In this document: piece after piece, positions 1 to 5,946 of the stretch
Layout of the letters: each line of letters opens with the position of its first letter
Numbering within the stretch: position 1 is the first letter of the stretch
Assembly (NCBI GenBank): GCA_050122535.1
Contig: JASFIT010000129.1
Span: 1 to 10,581 of the forward strand
Length of the DNA stretch: 10,581 nt
Origin: JASFEQ01 sp050122535
Lineage (GTDB): Bacteria; Desulfobacterota; DSM-4660; Desulfatiglandales; HGW-15
Direction of reading: 5' to 3'
Notes under the pieces: generated by a model
The model's database searches: none
What the model was told of the DNA's origin: nothing
Seen by the model: the letters and a program-made list of their open reading frames with translations, nothing else
Translations under genes and position numbers: made by a program

Positions 1-23
1 TAGGCCGAAGACAGAGAATCCTT

Positions 24-53
24 TCCATTGGGCGGCATCTCCCGCCCAATGGA
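24..53. repeat. 12-bp perfect stem-loop beyond the nth stop codon
   Basis: Positions 24-35 (TCCATTGGGCGG) are the exact reverse complement of 42-53, leaving a 6-nt loop. A second small inverted repeat, GGAGAA/TTCTCC (51-56 and 61-66), overlaps its right side. The structure lies 46 bp beyond the stop codon of nth, so it could stabilise the 3' end of that transcript. No run of T follows on either strand, so it is not a classical intrinsic terminator. Confidence 0.6.
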
Positions 54-63
54 GAATTCATTC

Positions 64-89
64 TCCTCTGTGTCCTCTGTGCCTCTGTG
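64..89. repeat. Near-perfect tandem repeat of TCCTCTGTG
   Basis: Three consecutive units read TCCTCTGTG (64-72), TCCTCTGTG (73-81) and CCTCTGTG (82-89). The repeat ends about 10 bp from the nth stop codon. From memory, similar CCTCTGTG-rich stretches are scattered between genes in many environmental bacterial genomes. No function is apparent. Confidence 0.7.
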
Positions 90-98
90 GTGAGTAGG

Positions 99-740
99 TT
101 AGATGGAATTGGAAGGGCACCATTTGTAGACGGGGCATCGGTCATGGGCCGGTTTGCGGGCCTTGCAGATCTCTCTGCCGTGATAGATGAGGATGTCGGA
201 AAAGCGGCGCCATCTCTCCTTGGGGAACAGTTTTTCCAGATCTTTCTCAATCTTGTCAGGATCCTTGTTTTCAGTAAACCCAAATCTGGAAGAGAGACGT
301 TTGACATGGGTGTCCACCACCACCCCGGGGACATCAAAGGCAGCGCCCAAGACCACATTTGCCGTTTTGCGTCCAACGCCAGGTAGTTTGACCATTTCTT
401 CCATGGTGGAAGGGACCTTCCCCCCATAAAGATCCAGGATTCCTTGAGCGCATCCTTTGATGGATTTCGTCTTATTCTTGAAGAATCCGGTCGGCCTGAT
501 ATCCTCTTCCACTTGAGCGATGGGGGCCTTCACATAATCTTCTGGCGTTTTATACTTCTTGAACAAAGTTTTGGTCACCTGGTTCACTTGCTTATCCGTG
601 CACTGTGCTGAGAGGATGGTCGCCACAAGGAGTTGGAAAGGGTTTTTATATTTGAGTGCTGTTTTTTCATGGGTGTAAAGAGGATCCAACGTTTCAAAGA
701 TGATCTTGGCTCTCTCTCTCTTCCTCTTCAAGCTCTCCAT
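99..740 (-). CDS. nth: Endonuclease III (DNA glycosylase/AP lyase)
   Basis: Base-excision repair enzyme that removes oxidised pyrimidines and cleaves the abasic site by beta-elimination; cytosolic. From the ATG at 740 the product is 213 residues, close to the 211 of E. coli Nth. The helix-hairpin-helix LPGVGRKTANVVL lies at residues 119-131 with catalytic Lys125, and the catalytic Asp is D143 in VVDTHVKR. The C-terminal iron-sulfur loop has the standard spacing (6, 2 and 5 residues between ligands), but the second ligand position is His199, not Cys (C192, H199, C202, C208). The frame could begin at a GTG at 770. I prefer 740 because GAAAGGA lies just upstream and the length then fits the family. 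It stands alone, divergent from the AMMECR1 gene. The identification is secure. Confidence 0.96.
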   Translation of the reverse strand: MESLKRKRERAKIIFETLDPLYTHEKTALKYKNPFQLLVATILSAQCTDKQVNQVTKTLFKKYKTPEDYVKAPIAQVEEDIRPTGFFKNKTKSIKGCAQGILDLYGGKVPSTMEEMVKLPGVGRKTANVVLGAAFDVPGVVVDTHVKRLSSRFGFTENKDPDKIEKDLEKLFPKERWRRFSDILIYHGREICKARKPAHDRCPVYKWCPSNSI

Positions 741-815
741 ATCATTCCTTTCTCGTACTTGGTTCGTCACCCTACCCCTTCCTCGCCGTCAAGATGCTGT
801 GTAACAATCCTTTTT

Positions 816-889
816 TGTCATTGCGAGCGACTCCCGCGGAGGCGGGAGGAGCAATGACATTGCGACACAATCTCCTAAGGGGAGGGAGA
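816..889. repeat. Palindromic intergenic repeat (GTCATTGC family)
   Basis: Outer arms TGTCATTGC (816-824) and GCAATGACA (851-859) enclose a perfect hairpin, CTCCCGC (831-837) and GCGGGAG (842-848), with a 4-nt loop. The adjoining stretch 860-889, read on the minus strand, runs CCCTCCCC, then TTGTGTCGCAAT, then GTCATTGC. The same order of blocks forms the left arm of the element at 5267-5464. The two are therefore members or halves of one dispersed family. It sits between nth and the AMMECR1 gene and carries no credible ORF. Confidence 0.75.
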
Positions 890-939
890 GTGTAAGGCTT
901 CGCTCAATATATTGAAGTGCGGGTCGAAACGCAACTACC

Positions 940-968
940 TTTACATCACAGACTCAAACTCATATAAT
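940..968 (+). promoter_or_regulatory. Sigma-70 promoter for the AMMECR1 gene cluster
   Basis: A -35 box TTTACA (940-945, 5 of 6 consensus bases) and a perfect -10 box TATAAT (963-968) are separated by 17 nt. Transcription would start near 975, about 50 nt before the ATG at 1026. The surrounding DNA is clearly more AT-rich than the neighbouring genes. The prediction rests on sequence only. Confidence 0.7.
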
Positions 969-987
969 TCTTACTAAGTAAGAGAAT
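967..987. promoter_or_regulatory. Imperfect inverted repeat over the predicted start site
   Basis: CTTAC (970-974), TAA, GTAAG (978-982) is a perfect 5-bp dyad. It extends imperfectly outward to ATTC and GAAT with a 2-nt bulge. It lies immediately after the -10 box, where a repressor could bind. It may equally be a chance feature of AT-rich DNA, and no regulator family is recognised. Confidence 0.3.
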
Positions 988-1025
988 TAAGATATGCATA
1001 GAATAAGATTATATAAGTCAAACAG

Positions 1026-1793
1026 ATGAAAGTAGGGACGTCTCATAAATCATATCAGGATTGCATCTCGATCTGTTATGTGATCTCAATTATCCTGTTC
1101 ACCCTTGCATGGTCAGGAATTCCAGCACTCTTCGCCCAAACTATGAGCCTAGATGGGTCGGGGACAATCCCAAAAAAAACCTCACCCTATGAAAAAAAGG
1201 GGAAGGAGGGGATCATGGCAGATCGAGACAAATTGACAGATGAGGAAGGCAGGTGCCTTCTTTCTGTTGCAAGAGAAACTATCCAGCAAAAGCTGTTCAA
1301 TTCAGAGAATCAGGCCTTGGCTGACTCTCAAGTATCGCCCAAATTTTCCGAAAGACGTGGCACCTTTGTAACGCTTACCCTTGATGGCGGTCTCAGGGGA
1401 TGCATTGGGCACATCATACCTCAGGAATCCCTTCTTGAAGGGATCAGGGTTAACGCTATTAATGCCGCCTTTCGAGATCCACGCTTTAGACCCCTTTCCA
1501 AAAAAGAGTGGAAAAGGGTAAAGATTGAGATCAGTATCTTGACCGAACCTAAACCCCTTCTTTACACGGATGCCGAAGACCTTTTAGATAAACTTCGGCC
1601 AGGCATTGATGGCGTGATTCTCAAAAAGGGATTGCACCAGGCCACCTTTCTCCCACAGGTATGGGAACAACTTCCTGATAAGAAGGAATTCTTGACCCAT
1701 CTTTGTTTGAAGGCAGGCTTAGAAACGGAGGCCTGGAAAAAGGAGAAACTGGAGGTCTCCACCTACCAGGTTCAAGCCTTCGAGGAACACTAA
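1026..1793 (+). CDS. AMMECR1-domain protein (AmmeMemoRadiSam system protein A type)
   Basis: Member of the AMMECR1 family, whose biochemical role is unknown; bacterial members are often encoded with a Memo protein and a radical SAM enzyme. The domain fills about residues 70-255, with the hallmark LRGCIG at 123-128, FRDPRF at 149-154 and a C-terminal block around FLPQVWEQLPDKKEFL. The first 63 residues are extra. Residues 13-37 form a hydrophobic stretch ending in ALFA, which looks like a Sec signal peptide cleaved before Q38, followed by a polar linker. An in-frame ATG at 1215 has a near-perfect ribosome binding site (AAGGAGG, 5 nt away) and would give a 192-residue cytosolic form. The ATG at 1026 has no clear Shine-Dalgarno sequence. 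I give the long form because the signal peptide looks real and the predicted transcript covers it. The membrane-protein gene follows after 74 bp. Confidence 0.9.
   Translation: MKVGTSHKSYQDCISICYVISIILFTLAWSGIPALFAQTMSLDGSGTIPKKTSPYEKKGKEGIMADRDKLTDEEGRCLLSVARETIQQKLFNSENQALADSQVSPKFSERRGTFVTLTLDGGLRGCIGHIIPQESLLEGIRVNAINAAFRDPRFRPLSKKEWKRVKIEISILTEPKPLLYTDAEDLLDKLRPGIDGVILKKGLHQATFLPQVWEQLPDKKEFLTHLCLKAGLETEAWKKEKLEVSTYQVQAFEEH
1203..1217 (+). promoter_or_regulatory. Strong internal ribosome binding site and alternative ATG
   Basis: AAGGAGG (1203-1209) is followed after 5 nt by an in-frame ATG at 1215. This is the best Shine-Dalgarno match for the AMMECR1 gene. Starting here removes the signal-like N-terminus. 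The bases also encode lysine, glutamate and glycine codons of the linker, so the match could be incidental. Confidence 0.55.
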
Positions 1794-1794
1794 A

Positions 1795-1863
1795 CATTTA
1801 TCATCTATCATTTATCAATCGTAAAAAATCAAAATCTCAATGATAAATGCGCCATGATAAATG
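1795..1863. repeat. Two inverted pairs of a 10-bp AT-rich repeat
   Basis: CATTTATCAT (1795-1804) and CATTTATCAA (1809-1818) are direct copies 14 bp apart. ATGATAAATG occurs twice in the opposite orientation (1840-1849 and 1854-1863), also 14 bp apart. The array fills almost all of the gap between the AMMECR1 and membrane-protein genes. It can fold into a weak AT hairpin and leaves the next gene without a clear Shine-Dalgarno sequence. Confidence 0.7.
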
Positions 1864-1867
1864 ACCA

Positions 1868-3970
1868 ATGACGAATACTAAGCGTCTCATCATATGGGCC
1901 ATTATAGGGACAGGGATATCTTCCATTGCTGTTCAACTTGTCACCATAAGGGAATTCTTATCCCAGTTCCATGGAAACGAAGTTACTATTTCTCTGGTCC
2001 TTTTCTCTTGGTTGTTATTAACCGGTCTTGGTAGTCTGGCCGCAAAACCCGTCAAACGGTCCTCCCTTACACTTTTTGCCCTCATCACCATATTGATGGC
2101 CATCTGGCCTCTCATCCAGATTGTCATTATCCGAGAACTGCGGGAAACCATCTTTGTCCACGGCGTCTCCCCAGGGTTCCACCAGATCTTTTTTTATATC
2201 ATGACGGCCACTACCCCTTATTGTCTCATGGTTGGGTTTATCCTTCCGCATTCCTTGAAAGTCCTCCACGACAATGACTATCCTTTTACATCCGGGGAAC
2301 TCTATCTGACAGACAACATTGGAGACATTTGTGGCGGGATACTATTCAGCTTCATCCTGGTCTATTGGGTGAAGCCTTTCAAGACCATAGCCGTCACTTC
2401 AGGTTTCATGATCATCGTGGGCTTGATCCTCCTCTTGGCCGCGCGAAGGTATTATGTTTTGGTACCCGCTGTCCTGTCCGTTTTTCTCTTTTATATGTTT
2501 TCTTTGGATGGCCATTTTGAAACATCCACCCTATTCAAACAGTATGGAGACATCGTTCAGTATGTGGAGTCCCCTTATGGAAGAATCGTGATCACCAAAG
2601 AAGGTCAACAGAATACATTTTGGGAATCCGGCGCTCCCCTTTACTCTGACGCCAATATTATAAACAGCGAAGAGAAGATACACTATCCCCTGAGCCAACT
2701 GGAGAGAGTGGAAAATGTTCTTCTGGTATCAGGAGGACTCGGTGAGACCTTGGGTGAGGTGGCAAAATACAATCCAAGGCACATTGATTATGTGGAGCTG
2801 GATCCTTACCTGACGGATGCGGCGCAAGAACTTGGTGTCATAAAAACGACACCCCTCCTGAGCATCAAAAACACGGACGGTAGGAGCTATATCAAAAAGA
2901 CTAACAATCGGTATGATGCTATCATTATTGACCTTCCCGACCCAGATACTTTCCAGATAAACAGGTTTTTTACCAGCGAGTTCTTCGCACTTACAAAAAA
3001 GATCCTATCTGAAGGAGGCGTTCTTTCATTCGGAATAAAGTGCTCTCCCAATTATATTAGCGATGTTAGGAAGAAGAAACTCTCGATCATACATAATACC
3101 GCGCGATCCCACTTTGACAACGTCCTCGTCCTCCCCGGGGGAGAAGCCTATTTCCTATGCAGGGATGGCAGGCTATGGACGGATATACCTGCCAGGTTAA
3201 AGGGCAGGTCTGTTCAAACAGCCTATTTGCAAGGCTTCTACTATGGGAACGTGACACAAGAAAGAATAGACAAACTGCAACAAATTCTGGATGAAAAGGC
3301 GTATATCAACACCGATTTTGAGCCTCGGGTCATGAACGTGGTTTTCCAGGAATGGTTCATGAAACACGGGACCTCGCCTAAGGCATTTTTCTTAGTTCTA
3401 CTGGGCCTAACTCTCATCTATCTCATATTCATGAAGAAAGAGGAGTACGTCCTCTTTTCCACAGGCCTCGCGACCATGGGCGTGGAGATGCTTGTGATAT
3501 TCACTTTTCAGGTGATGTATGGGTACATTTATTTAAAGATCGGAGCCATCGTAACGGTCTTTCTGCTGGGATTGCTCCCCGGCGCCGTGGTGGGGAATCT
3601 CTACAAAGAGGGGAACATGGGCAGGCTTATCATGTCGGAGATTATCTTTTTGGGTCTGCTCTTGATCTTTTTTGTATGGGTCAGATTTTATAGAGGAGAG
3701 CTTAGCCAATTCTACTTCTTGGCATACTGTTTTGTCTTCTCATTCTTCTGTGGATTCCAATTCCCGGTGGCCGCAAATATCATAGGTGAAAGACAGAGCC
3801 CCGCAGCAGGTTGTTTAGCCGCTGATCTGACCGGGGCTGCTGTGGGCACGGTCGCGACGGGGACGCTCTTGATTCCTTTATGGGGAATTCAATCGGCCAT
3901 TATTTTTTTGATACTTATCAAGATTTCCAGTAACATGGTTGTATTATTCTCGAAGATAAAAGGACCTTAA
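1868..3970 (+). CDS. Polytopic membrane protein with spermidine-synthase-like domain
   Basis: A 700-residue protein in three parts: about seven hydrophobic segments (residues 7-213), a soluble Rossmann-type domain resembling spermidine synthase (about 230-440), and about seven more hydrophobic segments (505-695). In the soluble part, SPYGRIVI, the nucleotide-binding VELDP (309-313), IIIDLPDPD (352-360, the DxxDP signature) and the following FFTSEFF are typical. The glycine loop reads VSGGLGET (287-294), where polyamine synthases have GGGDGG, and the usual YHE motif reads IHY. The aminopropyl-acceptor residues are therefore probably altered, and I would not call it a spermidine synthase. An S-adenosyl-type cofactor remains plausible. 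The start is the first possible in-frame ATG and leads directly into a membrane helix. The radical SAM gene begins 2 nt after the stop, so the two are probably translationally coupled. Substrate unknown. Confidence 0.85.
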   Translation: MTNTKRLIIWAIIGTGISSIAVQLVTIREFLSQFHGNEVTISLVLFSWLLLTGLGSLAAKPVKRSSLTLFALITILMAIWPLIQIVIIRELRETIFVHGVSPGFHQIFFYIMTATTPYCLMVGFILPHSLKVLHDNDYPFTSGELYLTDNIGDICGGILFSFILVYWVKPFKTIAVTSGFMIIVGLILLLAARRYYVLVPAVLSVFLFYMFSLDGHFETSTLFKQYGDIVQYVESPYGRIVITKEGQQNTFWESGAPLYSDANIINSEEKIHYPLSQLERVENVLLVSGGLGETLGEVAKYNPRHIDYVELDPYLTDAAQELGVIKTTPLLSIKNTDGRSYIKKTNNRYDAIIIDLPDPDTFQINRFFTSEFFALTKKILSEGGVLSFGIKCSPNYISDVRKKKLSIIHNTARSHFDNVLVLPGGEAYFLCRDGRLWTDIPARLKGRSVQTAYLQGFYYGNVTQERIDKLQQILDEKAYINTDFEPRVMNVVFQEWFMKHGTSPKAFFLVLLGLTLIYLIFMKKEEYVLFSTGLATMGVEMLVIFTFQVMYGYIYLKIGAIVTVFLLGLLPGAVVGNLYKEGNMGRLIMSEIIFLGLLLIFFVWVRFYRGELSQFYFLAYCFVFSFFCGFQFPVAANIIGERQSPAAGCLAADLTGAAVGTVATGTLLIPLWGIQSAIIFLILIKISSNMVVLFSKIKGP

Positions 3971-3972
3971 AA

Positions 3973-5148
3973 ATGAGCCGTTTGATGACGCGAAAAGAGT
4001 TCTTGAAATCCTTGGGCATAGGCGCCTCTGCACTTCTTTGCGCCAGCCAGGGATACGCGTTCTGGCCCAATAAAAGGAGGAACGGCAAAAGCGTAAAGGG
4101 TCACATATTTAAGGGGGATGCCCCCTCCGAACCCTGGAAATGGTCCATTGAGGCCTTCCATTACACGAAGGGCAGCAAGGAAGTTCAGTGCCAGGTCTGT
4201 CCCAATCGGTGTATTCTATCACCTGGAGACCGCAGCGTCTGCCGATCAAAGGTAAATATTAGGGGAAAATTGTACTCCCTAGCATATGGAAACCCCTGTT
4301 CTGTACACGTTGATCCCATTGAAAAGAAACCCCTGAATCATTTCTACCCGGCGACTCCCATATTTTCCATAGCCACCACAGGGTGCAATTTTAGGTGTCT
4401 CAATTGCCAGAACTGGGAGATCTCGCAACGAAAGCCTGAAGAGGTCCGGAATTATGAATTGTTTCCTCCCGACGTGGTGCTGGCGGCAAAAAAGGCCGAC
4501 GCCCCTTCCATTGCCTACACGTATTCAGAGGCGATAACCTATTATGAGTATATGTATGATACTTCCAAATTAGCCAGAGAGGCAGGACTGAAAAACGTTT
4601 TAGTCTCCAATGGATACATAAACAGAAAACCCCTCCTTGCGCTCTGCAAATACCTTGATGCGGCCAATATCAATCTGAAATCTTATGAGAACAGTATATA
4701 CCTGGCCCTCAATGGTGGCACCCTGTGGCCCGTCCTCAACGCCTTCAAGACGCTACACCAAGAAGGCGTCTGGTTTGAAATGACCACGCTTGTGGTCCCC
4801 ACCTATGTGGATGATTCTGATATGATCAAACGAATGTGCGGTTGGATTTTAGAAGAACTTGGACCTGACTATCCTCTCCATTTCTTGAGGTTTTTCCCGC
4901 AATACAAGCTGACCAGGTTGCCGTCAACGCCCATAAAGACACTGGAACAATTCAGGAGTTTGGCCCTAAAGGAAGGCATTCATTACGTCTATCTGGGCAA
5001 TGTACCTGGACACGAAGGGTGCCACACGTACTGTCATAATTGTGGAAGGATACTTATAGAGAGGAAGGGCTATTTTCTAGGTCAGTTCAATATGGAGAAG
5101 GGTCACTGTATATTCTGCAAAACAAAGATACCTGGAAGGTGGACATAG
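3973..5148 (+). CDS. Radical SAM enzyme of the AmmeMemoRadiSam system
   Basis: Radical S-adenosylmethionine enzyme related to pyruvate formate-lyase activating enzymes; its substrate is unknown. The cluster-binding motif CNFRCLNC gives C138, C142 and C145. An N-terminal cysteine block (C73, C76, C80, C90) and a C-terminal set (C350, C354, C357, C379, C382) match the family's extra metal-binding regions. TYSEAITYYEYMYD (183-196) replaces the commoner TYxEPTIFxEY. The N-terminus, TRKEFLKSL then a hydrophobic stretch ending GYA at 29, resembles a Tat signal, but with Arg-Lys where twin arginines are expected. At 391 residues it is longer than I expect for the family, mostly because of this leader. 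AAAGGA upstream of the ATG supports the start. It follows the membrane-protein gene by 2 nt, and the AMMECR1 gene opens the same cluster. Confidence 0.92.
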   Translation: MSRLMTRKEFLKSLGIGASALLCASQGYAFWPNKRRNGKSVKGHIFKGDAPSEPWKWSIEAFHYTKGSKEVQCQVCPNRCILSPGDRSVCRSKVNIRGKLYSLAYGNPCSVHVDPIEKKPLNHFYPATPIFSIATTGCNFRCLNCQNWEISQRKPEEVRNYELFPPDVVLAAKKADAPSIAYTYSEAITYYEYMYDTSKLAREAGLKNVLVSNGYINRKPLLALCKYLDAANINLKSYENSIYLALNGGTLWPVLNAFKTLHQEGVWFEMTTLVVPTYVDDSDMIKRMCGWILEELGPDYPLHFLRFFPQYKLTRLPSTPIKTLEQFRSLALKEGIHYVYLGNVPGHEGCHTYCHNCGRILIERKGYFLGQFNMEKGHCIFCKTKIPGRWT

Positions 5149-5266
5149 GAAGACTCCTCCAGTAAGTCCAAACATCCAAAATGACTTGACAGCGTCCGAA
5201 CCTTAAAATACTAAAGAGGGCAATCAGGCACGAAGCCTGTACCGAAATACATGAGGAAAGCCCTGT
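5149..5266. other. Gap without a gene after the radical SAM gene
   Basis: No coding sequence is credible here. A perfect TTGACA lies at 5186-5191, but nothing close to TATAAT follows at the right distance (TACTAA after 17 nt). A small hairpin, CAGGC (5225-5229) and GCCTG (5235-5239), has no T-run after it. I see no terminator. The gene-free DNA continues to 5946 through the repeats listed next. Confidence 0.5.
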
Positions 5267-5464
5267 CCTTTCCCCTCCCCTGGGGGACTGTGTCGCAATT
5301 CGACAAAGCTGTCATTCCGGGCGAGCAGAATAATGTTGAGCGAGACCCGGAATCCAGGAAACACGCAGAAAATAAAGTCATCCTGGATCCCGGCTCGCAT
5401 CCCGCTGCGCGAGATTTGGCCGGGATGACGAATTACGCCGCAGTCTCTGGTGGGAGGGGAAAGG
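5267..5464. repeat. 198-bp nested imperfect palindrome, MITE-like
   Basis: Three pairs of inverted arms lie one inside another. Outer arms begin CCTTTCCCCTCCC (5267-5279) and end with its exact complement (5452-5464), continuing inward imperfectly through ACTG and AATTCG to about 5304 and 5427. Middle arms are GTCATTCCGG (5311-5320) and CCGGGATGAC (5420-5429), 9 of 10 bases paired. Inner arms are CCGGAATCCAGGA (5348-5360) and TCCTGGATCCCGG (5381-5393), 12 of 13 paired. The unit has no transposase and no convincing ORF. It shares outer and middle blocks with 816-889. A non-autonomous palindromic element is the likeliest explanation. No target-site duplication is evident. Confidence 0.75.
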
Positions 5465-5544
5465 GGAGGGGGAACCGATAAGCATAGACCACGAAGGCTA
5501 TAAGGGTCAGGAAGATCCCGTTGAGTCTTGGTGGTTTTTTTGAT

Positions 5545-5721
5545 GAGGCTGTGGGAAAACGCCCATCTGCTGTGTTACCCTTATCCCCCGCCCTGTTAAA
5601 TTCTCGCTGCGCGAGACGGCGAAGCCGATTTAACAGGGCAAGTCACTGCGGCGTACTTCTCTGTACGCCTCATTCCTCGGGATTTCGGAAGCCTTGCATA
5701 TGGACATTTTCCAACAGCCTC
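5545..5721. repeat. 177-bp element with 26-bp terminal inverted repeats
   Basis: Positions 5545-5570 (starting GAGGCTGTGGGAAAAC) and 5696-5721 (ending TTTTCCAACAGCCTC) are inverted copies matching at 22 of 26 bases. Inside are two further hairpin units: the three-stem structure at 5590-5639, and ACGCC-type arms GGCGTAC (5650-5656) and GTACGCC (5663-5669). From memory, similar units ending in CAACAGCCT occur between genes in many Desulfobacterota. There is no ORF with recognisable content and no obvious target duplication, so mobility is inferred from shape alone. Confidence 0.7.
5590..5639. repeat. Three-way-junction palindrome inside the 177-bp element
   Basis: A perfect 12-bp outer stem, GCCCTGTTAAAT (5590-5601) with its complement at 5628-5639, encloses two small hairpins in a row: TCTCGC/GCGAGA (5602-5607 and 5611-5616) and CGGC/GCCG (5617-5620 and 5624-5627). 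Every base outside the two 3-nt loops is paired, giving a compact cloverleaf-like fold. It lacks tRNA features such as an acceptor CCA or a T-loop sequence. Confidence 0.8.
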
Positions 5722-5774
5722 TCAGAAGCCGGTTTTTCGACAGTCTCAATGGCATTTTTCCACCGGCCCCTGAG
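5721..5774. repeat. 13-bp imperfect inverted repeat
   Basis: CTCAGAAGCCGGT (5721-5733) pairs with ACCGGCCCCTGAG (5762-5774) at 11 of 13 bases across a 28-nt spacer. It adjoins the 177-bp element and continues the series of palindromic units upstream of cbiM. No function can be assigned. DNA from here to 5895 holds no other structure I can support, apart from a GGAGT-type repeat near 5822-5850. Confidence 0.45.
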
Positions 5775-5895
5775 CATCTTCGGAACTGTAGATGCAGTTC
5801 GGGTCATTTTTCAAGGCTTTTGGAGTGCTGGAGCCCTGCCGTATTGGAGTGTTGCAGTTGATTAAAGTTTCCGAGCCTTAGGTTTTGAGTTATCC

Positions 5896-5927
5896 ATCAC
5901 TCCATTACTCCATTATTCCATCACTCC
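5896..5927. repeat. Four tandem 8-bp units before cbiM
   Basis: The units read ATCACTCC, ATTACTCC, ATTATTCC and ATCACTCC, ending 19 bp before the cbiM ATG. The 13-bp core ACTCCATTACTCC recurs on the opposite strand at 9407-9419. It is probably a dispersed intergenic repeat. A role in cbiM expression is possible but unsupported. Confidence 0.75.
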
Positions 5928-5946
5928 AGGGTAATTGGATTTTATC

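Noticed and set aside
24..53. Intrinsic terminator of nth
   Set aside because: The stem is strong but neither side carries a T-run, so it is listed only as a stem-loop.
741..770. GTG start extending nth by ten residues
   Set aside because: The ATG at 740 has a better ribosome site and gives the usual family length.
2018..2269. Antisense open frames inside the membrane-protein gene
   Set aside because: They are shadows of the real frame and encode no recognisable protein.
5186..5214. Promoter beginning with TTGACA after the radical SAM gene
   Set aside because: The hexamer at the right spacing is TACTAA, a poor -10 box, and no gene follows for over 700 bp.
5251..5481. 76-codon open frame on the plus strand
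   Set aside because: It lies wholly over the 198-bp nested palindrome, has no ribosome site, and its codons are simply the repeat arms.
5521..5865. 114-codon open frame on the plus strand
   Set aside because: It spans the 177-bp element and adjoining palindromes. The peptide has no recognisable domain and no start signal.
5935..5946. TTG start of cbiM
   Set aside because: CbiM-family proteins begin with Met-His that bind the metal through the free N-terminus. The ATG at 5947 restores this.
5722..5946. Cobalamin riboswitch or NikR operator upstream of cbiM
   Set aside because: I looked for the conserved B12-box sequence and for a GTATGA dyad and saw neither.
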